Below, piece after piece: positions 35,232-44,259 of a stretch of DNA of 64,000 nucleotides. This stretch comes from Bog-473 sp963809715 (GTDB taxonomy: Bacteria > Actinomycetota > Acidimicrobiia > Acidimicrobiales > RAAP-2). Each line of letters opens with the position of its first letter. The stretch's first letter is position 1. Position numbers and translations under genes: made by a program. The stretch is taken from the NCBI GenBank assembly GCA_963809715.1, contig CAWEKO010000003.1, forward strand, positions 1 through 64,000, in the 5' to 3' direction. The notes under the pieces were generated by a model. That model worked only from the letters and a program-made list of their open reading frames with translations, was not told where the DNA came from and made no database searches.

Positions 35232-38033
35232 ATGACGCGTCGTCGAGTTCGAGGATCGTTGGGCGGAGGGCGGGGCCGCCGTGGAGCGCGGAGCCGCTCA
35301 ATGCTCTGGGCCGCGTTGATGCTGGCTGGGGGGATGTTGCCGGTTACGTCCGCATCCGCCGCTTCGGTTGCGGGCGCCCCGGTGCATCCGCCAAATACCT
35401 GGTCCCCGACCGCCGGCCCGATGTCGGTCCCCCGGACGAGCGGCACGGCGACGCTCCTTGCCGACGGCGACATCCTGGTCGCCGGCGGGGGCACCAGAAC
35501 CGCGGACCTTTACGATCCGTCGACGGGCACCTTCACCCCGACGGGCTCCATGTCGGTGGCTCGCACCAACGCCACGGCCAGCCTGCTGCCGAGCGGAGAC
35601 GTGCTCGTCGCCGGCGGAGTGAACAACACCGGCCTTCAGGTGGCCAGTGCCGAGCTCTACGACCCGGCCACCGGTACCTTCACCCCGACCGGCTCCATGC
35701 GTACGGCCCGATCCGGGCACACCGCGACGCTGCTGGCCGACGGCAAGGTGCTCGTCGCCGGAGGTGGATGCAACGCGGGTCACGGTTTCTGCAACGCGGG
35801 CAGCTTCCTCGACAACCTGACCAGCTCGGAGCTCTACAACCCCAAGACGGGGACTTGGGCCGCTACCGGCTCCATGCACTTTCAGCGGCAGTTCTTCACC
35901 GCCACGCCGCTCGCCGACGGCGACGTCCTCGTCGCCGGCGGATTCTCGAGCTGCGATGACGACTTCTGCTCGGACAACCGCCGGGCCGAGGTCTACGACC
36001 CCGTGAAGGGGACCTGGGCCGTCACCGGCTCCATGCACAAGGCGCGGGAGCAGTTCACCGCCACGCTTCTGACGAACGGGGCGGTCCTCGTGGCCGGCGG
36101 CCTCAACGAAGGCGGTTTCAACAGCAACCAAAAGACCTATGCCGAGGCCGAACTGTACGACCCCACGAAGGGGACCTGGACCGTCACCGGCTCCATGTCC
36201 CGGCCGAGGTCCGGCCAGGCCGCGGTGCTGCTGCCCGGAACCGGCTGGGTGCTCGCCACCGGCGGGAGTGGTGACTCGACCAGCGAGGTATTCCGGCCGG
36301 CCTTGGGCCAGTGGGTGCCGACGGGATCGATGACCACGCCGAGAACCAACTTGACCGCGACCGTGCTGTCCAACGGGAACGTGCTCGCCACCGGTGGGAC
36401 GGGCAACGACGGCTCGGCTCAGGCCACGGCGGAGCTCTACCGGAACAGCCCCGGCCCGCTCGTGGCCATCAGCCCCGGCAGCCTGTCCTTCGGGGGCCAA
36501 CAGGTGGGCACGACGGGGCCCGCCCAGAACGTCACCGTCACGAACGACGGGACCGCGGATCTTCACGTGAGCGGCGTCGCCATCAGCGGCGACGATCCCG
36601 GTGACTTCGTGGCGAAGGGTAGCTGTGGCGTCGTGGTGCCAGGCTCCAGCTGCTCAGTGGGGGTGCAATTCGCCCCCACTGCGATCGACGTGCGCCAGGC
36701 GACGGTGGCGGTGGCCGACGATGCTCCTGGGAGCCCCCAGGGGTTCGCCGTGAACGGCTACGGCCGCGGGCCCGGCTCGTGGACACCGACCGGCTCGCTC
36801 GCCGTAAGGCGCGACGGTGCCGCGGCCACGCTCCTTGGCAATGGGGACGTGCTCGTCGCCGGCGGTGAGAACGAGGTCTCACAAGGGAGCCTCTCCGACG
36901 CCGAGCTCTACGACCCGTCGACCGGCACGTTCTCGCAGACCGGCTCCCTCAATGTGGCCCGTGCCCTCGTCGCGGGCGCGCTGCTCTCCGACGGGGACGT
37001 GCTCGTCGTCGGGGGCATCTCGAACGTGCCCAGCGCCCTGTCGAGCGCCGAGCTGTACGACCCGGCGACCGGGAGCTGGAGCCTCACCACGCCGATGAAC
37101 GCCGCGAGTTACCGGCTCACACCCACCGTCCTCACCGACGGGGACGTCCTCGTCACCGGCTTCCCTGACTCGCCACCAGAGGTGTACGACCCCGTCCATG
37201 CCACGTGGACCGACACGGGCCCGCTCCCCACGCTCAACGAGGACGCCACGGCGACGCTGCTCGGCGACGGCCACGTTCTCGTCGGCGGTGGTGCCACGAC
37301 CGCGGCCGCCCTCTACGACCCCGGCACCAACAGCTGGACCGCCACCGGGTCCATGGCGGCCGTGCAGGAGGAACCGACGGCCACCCTGCTCGGCAACGGC
37401 GACGTGCTGCTCGCCGGCGGCCGGGACCCGAGCCAATTCACACCCCTCACGACCTCGGAGGTGTACGACCCGACGACGGCGAAGTGGTCGCTGACCGAAG
37501 GACAGATGCAGGAACCCCGAGAGGACCAGGCGGCGGTCGAGCTTCAGGGTGGCAACGCCCTCGTGGTCGGTGGCTGCACCGCGGCGTGCGACAGCAGCCA
37601 GATCACGGCGACGACGGAGGAATTCGACACGCAGGACGGGTTTTGGTTCTCTGTCGGGTCGATGACCCAGGCTCGAGTCGACCCCTCGGCAACGGTGCTC
37701 GCCGACGGCGATGTCCTGGTCGCCGGCGGGAGCGACTATTGCTGCGATTTCTTCGCCAGCGCGGATCTGTTCACGAACACGTCGGTGTCGGTCCACCCGA
37801 CGAGCGGCGTCGTCGGCCGGCGGGTCAAGGTGAGCGGCCACGGCTTCTTCGCCTTCGAACCGGTCGTCGTCCTGTGGGACTTCGCGTCGATCGCGCGCGT
37901 CAAGACCGACGTTGACGGAGCCTTCGTCGTCAAGGTCACGGTCCCATCGGGGCCGCCGGGCCAGGTTGAAATCGACGCCCGGGGCCAGAAGAGTTTTGCC
38001 GGCGCTTCGACGAGCTTCGACGTGACGCCCTGA
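35232..38033 (+). CDS. Large secreted kelch-repeat protein with a central ASH-type domain
   Basis: 933 residues. A basic start and a hydrophobic segment (MLWAALMLAGGMLPVTSASA) form a signal peptide of about 46 residues. Around a dozen kelch-like units follow with the core ATLLADGDVLVAGG and AELYDPATGTFTPTGSM, split into two blocks. Each block would fold as a beta-propeller. Between them (about 405-515) is a Ser/Val-rich domain of the ASH/choice-of-anchor-D type (CSVGVQFAPTAIDVRQATVA). The C-terminal ~80 residues look like an Ig/IPT domain. The start at 35232 has a GGAGG site; the longer in-frame ATG at 34971 lacks one. Likely an extracellular adhesion or carbohydrate-contact protein. Confidence 0.83.
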   Translation: MTRRRVRGSLGGGRGRRGARSRSMLWAALMLAGGMLPVTSASAASVAGAPVHPPNTWSPTAGPMSVPRTSGTATLLADGDILVAGGGTRTADLYDPSTGTFTPTGSMSVARTNATASLLPSGDVLVAGGVNNTGLQVASAELYDPATGTFTPTGSMRTARSGHTATLLADGKVLVAGGGCNAGHGFCNAGSFLDNLTSSELYNPKTGTWAATGSMHFQRQFFTATPLADGDVLVAGGFSSCDDDFCSDNRRAEVYDPVKGTWAVTGSMHKAREQFTATLLTNGAVLVAGGLNEGGFNSNQKTYAEAELYDPTKGTWTVTGSMSRPRSGQAAVLLPGTGWVLATGGSGDSTSEVFRPALGQWVPTGSMTTPRTNLTATVLSNGNVLATGGTGNDGSAQATAELYRNSPGPLVAISPGSLSFGGQQVGTTGPAQNVTVTNDGTADLHVSGVAISGDDPGDFVAKGSCGVVVPGSSCSVGVQFAPTAIDVRQATVAVADDAPGSPQGFAVNGYGRGPGSWTPTGSLAVRRDGAAATLLGNGDVLVAGGENEVSQGSLSDAELYDPSTGTFSQTGSLNVARALVAGALLSDGDVLVVGGISNVPSALSSAELYDPATGSWSLTTPMNAASYRLTPTVLTDGDVLVTGFPDSPPEVYDPVHATWTDTGPLPTLNEDATATLLGDGHVLVGGGATTAAALYDPGTNSWTATGSMAAVQEEPTATLLGNGDVLLAGGRDPSQFTPLTTSEVYDPTTAKWSLTEGQMQEPREDQAAVELQGGNALVVGGCTAACDSSQITATTEEFDTQDGFWFSVGSMTQARVDPSATVLADGDVLVAGGSDYCCDFFASADLFTNTSVSVHPTSGVVGRRVKVSGHGFFAFEPVVVLWDFASIARVKTDVDGAFVVKVTVPSGPPGQVEIDARGQKSFAGASTSFDVTP

Positions 38034-38121
38034 CACGTCGCCGGGCGTGACTTGGGCGCGTTGGCACCGGCGAGTTGGATCGGCCGTGCACCGGACCCGG
38101 CCGGATCGGTGCTGAGAGGTG

Positions 38122-39594
38122 TTACGAGCTCCAGATGATCGACTGGGGTTCGGTGTAGGCCAGCAGGCCGTAGTCGCCACCGTCGCGCCCGATGCCTGAC
38201 ATCTTGAACCCGCCGAAGGGCGCCTCGTGGTGGCGCTGCGCGGTGTTGACACCGACGTGCCCCGCCTGGAGGAGCTTGGCGACGCGGAGGGCGCGGCCGC
38301 CGTCCTTGGAGAAGACGTAGTCGTAGAGCCCGAACTCGGAGTCGTTGGCGATGGCGATGGCCTCCTCCTCGTCGTCGAAGGGAATCATGGTGACGACGGG
38401 TCCGAAGATCTCCTCGCGGGCGACGCGCATGTCGTTGTTGCCGGTGATGAGGGTCGGGGCGACGTAGAAGCCGACCGGGAGGTCAGGCGGTCGTTCGCCA
38501 CCGAGCACGACTTCGCCCCCGTCGTCCCGGGCCGTCTCGATGTGCGCCTCGATGCGACCGCGCTGGGCGGCCGAGATGACCGGTCCGACGATCGTCGCCT
38601 TGTCGGTCGGGTCGCCCACTTTGAGGAAGCCCGCCATCTGCACCAGTCCCTCGGCCACCTGGTCGAAGACGCTGCGGTGCACCACGGCCCGGGTGGGGGC
38701 GGTGCAGATCTGTCCCGAGTGGAACGACCAGGTCGAACCGATGCACCCGACGGCTCCCTTCACGTCGGCGTCGTCGAACACGAGGCAGGCCCCCTTGCCC
38801 CCGAGCTCGAGCAGGGTGCGCTTCATGGTCCGGGCCGCTTTCTCGGCGATGGTGACGCCCACCTGGGTCGAGCCGGTGAAGCTCACACAGTCGACGTCGT
38901 CGGAGTCCACGAGCGCGACGGAGGACGCCGGCGTGTTGCCGTTGATCAGATTGACCACGCCGGGGGGAAAGCCGACGTCGTTGAGGATGCGGACGAGCTC
39001 GACGATGGCCAAGGGGTCCTGCGGTGCCGGCTTGACCACCACGGTGTTGCCGGCGGCCAGCGCGGGCGCCACTTTCCCGGCCATGTTGACCATCGGAAAG
39101 TTGTAGGAGGTGACGCAGGCCACGACGCCCATGGCCTGGCGGTTGACCATGGCGCTGATGATCCCACCCGGCGCCAGCGGCGTGGCCTGGGCCGTCTGGG
39201 GGACGAACGGGGTCTGGAGGACGGCCCGCGGATCGCGGGCGTAACGCTCGAAGCGGTCGGCGGCCACCGGAACCTGCATGCGCGAGCCGACGGTGGCCGT
39301 GGCCCCGGTCTCGGCGATGACGAGCGGGAGCAGCTCGGACGACTTGGCCCTGATGGCGGCGGCCGCCTCGCGCATCAGCGCACTGCGGTCGTCCTGGGAC
39401 CAGGAGGCCCAGCCCGGCTGTGCCTCCTTGGCGGCGGCAGCGGCGGCAGCGGCGTCGTCGGCGCTGGCGTTCGGAGCCAGGCCCACCACCCCTTCGGTGG
39501 CCGGGTTGACGATCTCGTAGGTGCCGTCCGAGGCGTCGACCCATTTACCCCCGATGAGGAGCTGGTGCTCGTTGCGCTGGGGGGTGTCGGCCAT
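38122..39594 (-). CDS. NAD(P)-dependent aldehyde dehydrogenase
   Basis: 490 residues of the ALDH superfamily. The NAD-binding region has VSFTGSTQVGVTIAEKA, the general base Glu is in LLELGGKGACLVF, and the nucleophile Cys is in FHSGQICTAPTRAVVH. It resembles aldehyde dehydrogenases that oxidise acyl or aryl aldehydes in catabolism and would follow the alcohol dehydrogenase logically, though the genes are 16 kb apart. The ATG at 39594 begins the family homology. A CTGACG-N3-CGTCAC dyad lies 46 bp upstream. Confidence 0.9.
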   Translation of the reverse strand: MADTPQRNEHQLLIGGKWVDASDGTYEIVNPATEGVVGLAPNASADDAAAAAAAAKEAQPGWASWSQDDRSALMREAAAAIRAKSSELLPLVIAETGATATVGSRMQVPVAADRFERYARDPRAVLQTPFVPQTAQATPLAPGGIISAMVNRQAMGVVACVTSYNFPMVNMAGKVAPALAAGNTVVVKPAPQDPLAIVELVRILNDVGFPPGVVNLINGNTPASSVALVDSDDVDCVSFTGSTQVGVTIAEKAARTMKRTLLELGGKGACLVFDDADVKGAVGCIGSTWSFHSGQICTAPTRAVVHRSVFDQVAEGLVQMAGFLKVGDPTDKATIVGPVISAAQRGRIEAHIETARDDGGEVVLGGERPPDLPVGFYVAPTLITGNNDMRVAREEIFGPVVTMIPFDDEEEAIAIANDSEFGLYDYVFSKDGGRALRVAKLLQAGHVGVNTAQRHHEAPFGGFKMSGIGRDGGDYGLLAYTEPQSIIWSS

Positions 39595-39639
39595 GGGTGC
39601 TCCTCGAGGGTGTCGCGGTCGGGTGGTCGCCGGCGGCGT

Positions 39640-39654
39640 CTGACGCCGCGTCAC
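39640..39654. promoter_or_regulatory. Dyad CTGACGCCGCGTCAC upstream of the aldehyde dehydrogenase
   Basis: The core TGACG-CCG-CGTCA (39641-39653) is a perfect palindrome. It matches the sites at 46694-46710 and 63365-63379 in arm sequence and 3-bp spacing. The outermost base pair is mismatched (C/C) here. Confidence 0.55.
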
Positions 39655-39708
39655 ATTCAAGCCCGCGCTGTGCCGGGTCGCCAAAGACGCAGTTCGAGGC
39701 CGGTTGGA

Positions 39709-39939
39709 TCACGGTGGCGCCGGCGGTTTCGATTTGGGCTGGCCGCCCAACATGCGCAGCACGAATCTCCCGATGGGCCCGGTCGGGCGGGCGCGCCGGA
39801 CCGCCACGGCATCCTTCTCGTGGGCCGCGGTGAGCGGCCCACCCAGCCGCCAGTAGCGGCGCCCCCCGCCGGTGTACGTCACGTATTTGGGCACCGGCGG
39901 GAGTCGCCGTGTGGGTTTGCGTCGTCTTGGCCTACCCAC
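39709..39939 (-). CDS. Possible small basic protein
   Basis: 76 residues, strongly basic (MGRPRRRKPTRRLPP) with GPIGRFVLRMLGGQPKSKPP at the end. It fills most of the 423-bp gap between the aldehyde dehydrogenase start and the next gene. No domain is recognised. The composition could be a chance frame in GC-rich DNA, so it is listed as tentative. The rest of this gap shows only the dyad at 39640-39654. Confidence 0.3.
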   Translation of the reverse strand: MGRPRRRKPTRRLPPVPKYVTYTGGGRRYWRLGGPLTAAHEKDAVAVRRARPTGPIGRFVLRMLGGQPKSKPPAPP

Positions 39940-40017
39940 CGCAGGACGTCATGACGGGAGGCCACATAAGCCCATCATGACCTCGTGGGAGGACGAGGGT
40001 CGACCGATCAGCGATCC

Positions 40018-40608
40018 TTAGTCGTAGACGTTGTAGATCACGGTCCACGAAAAGAGGCTGGCGCCCTGTTGGGTGAGGACGAAGCTCTGCACGGTGTGCT
40101 TGCCGGCGGTGACGCCGGACTGCTGATCGGTCCAGGTGGCGCCGCCCAACAGCCCGCTTGTCGACGTCGTTCCGACGAATGGACCACCCTCGCCTGCGAT
40201 GTTCCCGTCGATGTGCCACGGCATGGCGATCAGGTTGTTGGCGTGCTCGTTGTGGTCGACCAACTGGACACTGATCGTCGACGTGATGGTGCAGGTCTGA
40301 CCGGCGGGGCACGCCAGCTTGTTGTTGATGCTGTCGAGCGACACCGTCGCATTTGCTCCCAGGGTCTCGTTGTCCTCATTGCCAGACTCGACGTACGTGC
40401 CCACGAGCGTCTGCTTCTTCACCCCCACCGGCGCCTGCGGTGCTGAGGGGCTCGCTTGAGCCGGCGGCTCCGCCGACGTGGTCGGATTCGGCGCGCTCAG
40501 TGCGAAGACAGTGCTTGCCATACCGGTGGCCGCCAGCGTCGCTGCGGCCGTCACCGCGATCGTCGCTGCGCCGATCAACGAGGTGAATCGCCAACTCTTC
40601 GTGTTCAT
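40018..40608 (-). CDS. Secreted hypothetical protein
   Basis: About 196 residues from the ATG at 40608 (MNTKSWRFTS). A signal peptide is clear (TIAVTAAATLAATGMASTVFA), followed by a Pro/Ala/Ser-rich linker and a beta-rich domain of about 130 residues with one likely disulfide (KLACPAGQTCTI). AAAGG lies about 10 nt upstream. An in-frame start at 40626 would add six residues. No known domain is recognised. The flanking gap 40609-40814 shows nothing further. Confidence 0.65.
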   Translation of the reverse strand: MNTKSWRFTSLIGAATIAVTAAATLAATGMASTVFALSAPNPTTSAEPPAQASPSAPQAPVGVKKQTLVGTYVESGNEDNETLGANATVSLDSINNKLACPAGQTCTITSTISVQLVDHNEHANNLIAMPWHIDGNIAGEGGPFVGTTSTSGLLGGATWTDQQSGVTAGKHTVQSFVLTQQGASLFSWTVIYNVYD

Positions 40609-40814
40609 GGAATGCACACCTTTCACCGCCTGTGCAGCCGCTTCTCGGCTGCATCGGCTCGGACGGTAACACCCGTGGTGGGGTCATCGAACTGGTGTGC
40701 ACTGGGCTCTGACCCGGACGGTGAGTCAAGTGCATGGAACCGTGGCTATAGCGGAAAATGCATGCAATCGGGAAGACGCGCGTACCGCGCGACAGGTCAC
40801 CTCGGGCGCACGCC

Positions 40815-41483
40815 TCAGTCGCTCAGGTGCGCGATGTCGTTGTAACCGCGCAGGATCCACCGCTCCTCGCTCACGACCAGCTTGGAGATGGACGCGTTGT
40901 CCGCCCCGAGGAAGGCGAAGGGCGCCGAGCCGGTGGCCTGGGCCAGGATCTCGCCGATGGCCGCCCCGTGGCTGAACACGACGACCAGTCCGCCCGGGTG
41001 GGCTGCCGCGATGCGCTCGACGGCGCGGCGCAGGCGCCCGCCGAAGACCTCCCGTGACTCGGCGCCGGGCACCAGGTCCCAGCGCTGCTCGCGCATGACG
41101 TCGCGCAGGGTGGGGTCGTCGTCGGCCGCCTTCTGGCGCAGGAGCCCGCCCTCCCACTCGCCCAGGAACACCTCGCGCAGATCTGGGTCCACGACCGGCA
41201 CGTGGCCGGTGCGGGCCACGAGGGGAGCCGCCGTCTGCGCGGTGCGGCGCAGCGTGCTCACGGAGATGGCGTCGAACGGCACGGAAGCCAGGCGCAGCGC
41301 CACCTGTTCGGCCTGGTGCTGGCCGACCTCGGAGAGCGGCGGGTCGCCCTGGCCCTCTACCAGTTCGAAGCTCTCCCCCTCGAGCGCGTCGGCCGACGCG
41401 CCGTGACGCACGAGGAGCAACTCGGTGGAGCCGGGCGGTCCGACGTAGGGGCGCTGACTGAACGATCGCGGCGGCGTGGTCAC
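40815..41483 (-). CDS. Histidine phosphatase (phosphoglycerate mutase-like)
   Basis: 222 residues. The phosphate-accepting motif is LLLVRHGASADAL, the second Arg is in VSTLRRTAQTA, and the late catalytic His is in VVVFSHGAAIGEIL. The acid/base Glu is probably in DLREVFLGEWEGG. Members dephosphorylate small metabolites such as alpha-ribazole phosphate or sugar phosphates; the substrate cannot be told. The GTG start at 41483 lies 8 nt after a TACACT box (41497-41492), so the mRNA is probably leaderless. Confidence 0.87.
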   Translation of the reverse strand: MTTPPRSFSQRPYVGPPGSTELLLVRHGASADALEGESFELVEGQGDPPLSEVGQHQAEQVALRLASVPFDAISVSTLRRTAQTAAPLVARTGHVPVVDPDLREVFLGEWEGGLLRQKAADDDPTLRDVMREQRWDLVPGAESREVFGGRLRRAVERIAAAHPGGLVVVFSHGAAIGEILAQATGSAPFAFLGADNASISKLVVSEERWILRGYNDIAHLSD

Positions 41484-41504
41484 GGACGCCGAGTGTATGG
41501 ACGC

Positions 41505-42197
41505 TCAGCGCGGGCGGGGCAGTTCCGGTGGATCGTCGGTGTCCTCGACCACCTCCGCGTCGATCACGTTCGGATCGTCATGCTCGACGCGGCCACCGTT
41601 GTGTCCTGGGTCGCCCCAACCGGACGGTCCCGCCGGGCCACCGGGGCCTGTGCGGAACGTGGCGAAGAAGGCTCCGGGACCTTGGCTGAAGTTCATCTGG
41701 AAGGGGTTGTTGGCCGGGGGACCGAGCTCGGCCCACAGCGGCTGGGCCCGCCGGTGCACCATCGCCGTCTGCACGCCGAGGGTGAGCCCGAGGTAGAGGA
41801 GGAAGCTCGAGGACTCGAGGCCCGACCCGTCGTGGACGTTGGAGCCGAAGGCGTCACCGGCGAAGTGCACGGCCAAGGAGAGCAACCAGAGCACCATCGT
41901 CACCGCCGTGCCCTGGCGCAGCACCCACTGGCCCGCCGTCCAGATGTGCACCGTCAGGCCGCGCACGATGCCCAGGCCTACGGCGCCGATCAGCAGCGTG
42001 CCGAGCAGCCAGGCCCAGGCCGATCCGGCGATGTGGTGATGGCTGTTGGCGAAGCCCACCAGTTCGAACAGGCCGATGACGCCGATGAAGACGGGTAGCC
42101 CCAAGCGGATGACGCGGGGCACCGGACGGACGGCGACCTGGCGCAGCAGCACCAGGATCAGGAGGACAGCCCCGATGAAGACGGAGAAAGCGGACAT
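41505..42197 (-). CDS. Uncharacterised membrane protein
   Basis: 230 residues with five or six membrane helices in the first ~155 residues (FSVFIGAVLLILVLLRQVAV, LPVFIGVIGLFELVGFA, AWAWLLGTLLIGAVGLGIV, VTMVLWLLSLAVHFAGDAF) and a disordered Gly/Pro- and Asp/Glu-rich tail. The helical part resembles the CcdC/DUF1453 group, whose function is not settled. A TAGGGT box ends 9 nt before the ATG. Confidence 0.65.
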   Translation of the reverse strand: MSAFSVFIGAVLLILVLLRQVAVRPVPRVIRLGLPVFIGVIGLFELVGFANSHHHIAGSAWAWLLGTLLIGAVGLGIVRGLTVHIWTAGQWVLRQGTAVTMVLWLLSLAVHFAGDAFGSNVHDGSGLESSSFLLYLGLTLGVQTAMVHRRAQPLWAELGPPANNPFQMNFSQGPGAFFATFRTGPGGPAGPSGWGDPGHNGGRVEHDDPNVIDAEVVEDTDDPPELPRPR

Positions 42198-42226
42198 CTC
42201 GGTTCCACCCTACGGCCGCGGGCACC

Positions 42227-43210
42227 TCAGTGGTTCAGCAGGGGCCCCACCTCGGCCCCGAAGCGGGCCGTCTGGTCGCAGAATTCCTCGGCCGAGCGGG
42301 CCATGAAACGTACCTGCAGGTGGTTCACCCCGACGGCCACCAGCTCGCGCAGCGAGGTCGCCACCTCGTCGGCCCCGCCGCTGATCACCCAGCCCGGCAG
42401 GTCCCAGCCCGATCCGCCCGACGTCAGGTAGATGGGCTCGACGATGGTCCCGATGTCGAGTGGCGCCCCGCCCCGCAGCTCGTCGCGCAGCGCCCGGAGC
42501 CGGCCGACCTGTTCGGGCAGGTCGCGCCGGCGCGTGCCCTGAGGCAGCCAGCCGTCGCCGAACGCGGCGGTGCGGCGGATGGCGGCCGGCGAGGACCCGC
42601 CGATCCAGATGGGCGGCCGCGGCGTGCGGGCCGGGCGCGGGGCCAGACCCATGTCCTGGGCCGCAAAGCGCGGTCCGGGCAGCACCGGGAACTCGTCGGT
42701 GAAGCAGCGGGCCAGCGCGGAGACGGCCTCGTCGGTGTGACGACCCCGCCGGTCGAAGTCGCCCGTGAAGAGCTCGTACTCCTCGGGCACGTGACCGGCG
42801 CCCACCCCGACGATGAGGCGGCCGCCCGAGAGCAGGTCGATGGTCGAGAGCTCCTTGGCGGCGCGCAACGGGTGGCGCTGGGCCAGGATCAGCACGTGCG
42901 AGAGCAGGTGGGTGCGCGTCGTCTGTGCGGCCAACCAGGCCAGGGTGGCCGTGGTGTCGTACCAGATGGTGCCCATGGCGTCCGCCAGGCGGCGGGGGAT
43001 GGCGGTGTGGTCGCAGACGCCGATGTAGAAAAACCCCGCGTCGTCCGCGGCGCGGGCGATGCGGCCCAATTCGTCGGGCCCCGAGTCCTTCTCCCAGTCG
43101 GCCACGTAGAGCGTGGATTGGGACTGGATGGGCAGTTGCATGCCGTAGGCGACGGTGCCTTCGGGCACGGCGCGCACCACGTCGGTGGGAATCAGGGAGA
43201 GATCGGTCAT
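42227..43210 (-). CDS. LLM-class (luciferase-like) F420-dependent oxidoreductase
   Basis: 327 residues of the bacterial-luciferase-like TIM barrel. Typical segments: GRIARAADDAGFFYIGVCDH, LLSHVLILAQRHPLRAAKELSTIDLLSGGRLI (read as two adjacent motifs), VGVGAGHVPEEYEL and PIWIGGSSPAAIRRTAAFGDGWLP. Actinobacterial members commonly use coenzyme F420 rather than FMN. It is the last gene of the amidohydrolase/ACAD operon, 39 bp after the upstream ACAD gene. It probably reduces or oxidises a ring intermediate; the exact step is unknown. Confidence 0.85.
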   Translation of the reverse strand: MTDLSLIPTDVVRAVPEGTVAYGMQLPIQSQSTLYVADWEKDSGPDELGRIARAADDAGFFYIGVCDHTAIPRRLADAMGTIWYDTTATLAWLAAQTTRTHLLSHVLILAQRHPLRAAKELSTIDLLSGGRLIVGVGAGHVPEEYELFTGDFDRRGRHTDEAVSALARCFTDEFPVLPGPRFAAQDMGLAPRPARTPRPPIWIGGSSPAAIRRTAAFGDGWLPQGTRRRDLPEQVGRLRALRDELRGGAPLDIGTIVEPIYLTSGGSGWDLPGWVISGGADEVATSLRELVAVGVNHLQVRFMARSAEEFCDQTARFGAEVGPLLNH

Positions 43211-43248
43211 GACGTGGCCTCCGTTCGACTGCTGCGACCCATGCTGGT

Positions 43249-44259
43249 TCAGGCGTAGGCGGCCAGGGTGGCCGCTCGCTCAGCCGGTGTACCGAACGTC
43301 GTGGCGAGCACGTGCGACCGCTTGAGGTGCAGATGGAGCGGCACCTCCCAGGTGAAGCCCATGCCCCCGTGCACCTGAATGGCGGCCCGGGCGTTGGCGA
43401 TGGCCGCCTCGTCGGCGACCACCTTGGCCCCCGAGACGCTGCGCTCGAGCAGCTGGCCCCGGGTGCAGCCGACCACGGCGGCCTCCGTCGTGGCCACGTC
43501 CGGCGCGTCGGCCAGGCACGCGGCGGCGTGGACCGCAGCCCGGGCCACCTCGGCCCGCACCAGCATGTCGGCACACATGTGCTTGATGGCCTGGAAGCTC
43601 CCGATCGGCTTGCCGAACTGGTGTCGCTCCTTGGCGTAGGCCACGGCGAGGTCGAGCACCGCAGCGGCATGACCGACCTGGAGTGCGGCGGTGAGCAGGG
43701 TCCCGGTGCGCCAGAGATCGCCACCGTCGTCGGCCAGGGCACCGCCGAAGGGGAGCGTGTCGAGCCGCCACATCGGGGTGAGCGGGTCCAGGGCGTGGGC
43801 CAGGTGGTGTGCCCCACCGCTGGGCGCCGGGGCCAGCAGCTGGGGCGGGCCGTCGGCGGCGAGGACGAGCAGGGCATCGAGGGAGCCCAGGTGTTCGACC
43901 AGCACCGGACCGGGCCGGGCCGTACAGAGCGTGCCGACTTGGATCCTCCCTTCGGCCGCCCCGTCGACCGCGCCGGACACCGCGGCGAGGAAGGTCCCGA
44001 CGAGCGGGCCGGGGACGAGGGCCCGGCCGAGCTCTTCGAAGACGACGGTGGCGTCCGCCAGGCCCAGGCCGGTGCCGTCGGGCTCGGGCAGGGTGAGGGA
44101 GAAGACCCCGGTCTCGCCGAGGGCGTGCCAGTCGGCCGCCTCGGCCACGCGCTCGGCACCCTCACGGGTCCGCAGGCGCTCGAGGGGGAGTCGCCCGGCC
44201 ACCATCGAGCGAATGCCTTCGGCCAGCTCTCGTTGGTCGTCGCTGACGCGGAAGTCCAT
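43249..44259 (-). CDS. Acyl-CoA dehydrogenase, small-partner type (FadE27/29-like)
   Basis: 336 residues, shorter than a standard ACAD. N-terminal MDFRVSDDQRELAEGIRSMV and AYAKERHQFGKPIGSFQAIKH are conserved, and IQVHGGMGFTWEVPLHLHLK ends the C-terminal helix bundle. The FAD-contacting middle domain is reduced. In steroid catabolism such proteins pair with a full-length ACAD to form alpha2-beta2 enzymes in which only part of the active site comes from each chain. Its ATG shares a base with the stop of the upstream ACAD gene (TGATG), strong evidence for such a pair. Confidence 0.85.
   Translation of the reverse strand: MDFRVSDDQRELAEGIRSMVAGRLPLERLRTREGAERVAEAADWHALGETGVFSLTLPEPDGTGLGLADATVVFEELGRALVPGPLVGTFLAAVSGAVDGAAEGRIQVGTLCTARPGPVLVEHLGSLDALLVLAADGPPQLLAPAPSGGAHHLAHALDPLTPMWRLDTLPFGGALADDGGDLWRTGTLLTAALQVGHAAAVLDLAVAYAKERHQFGKPIGSFQAIKHMCADMLVRAEVARAAVHAAACLADAPDVATTEAAVVGCTRGQLLERSVSGAKVVADEAAIANARAAIQVHGGMGFTWEVPLHLHLKRSHVLATTFGTPAERAATLAAYA

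Noticed and set aside
35400..37700. Repeat array resembling a CRISPR or satellite
   Set aside because: The periodicity comes from protein-coding kelch units in one open frame, with no constant repeat/spacer lengths.
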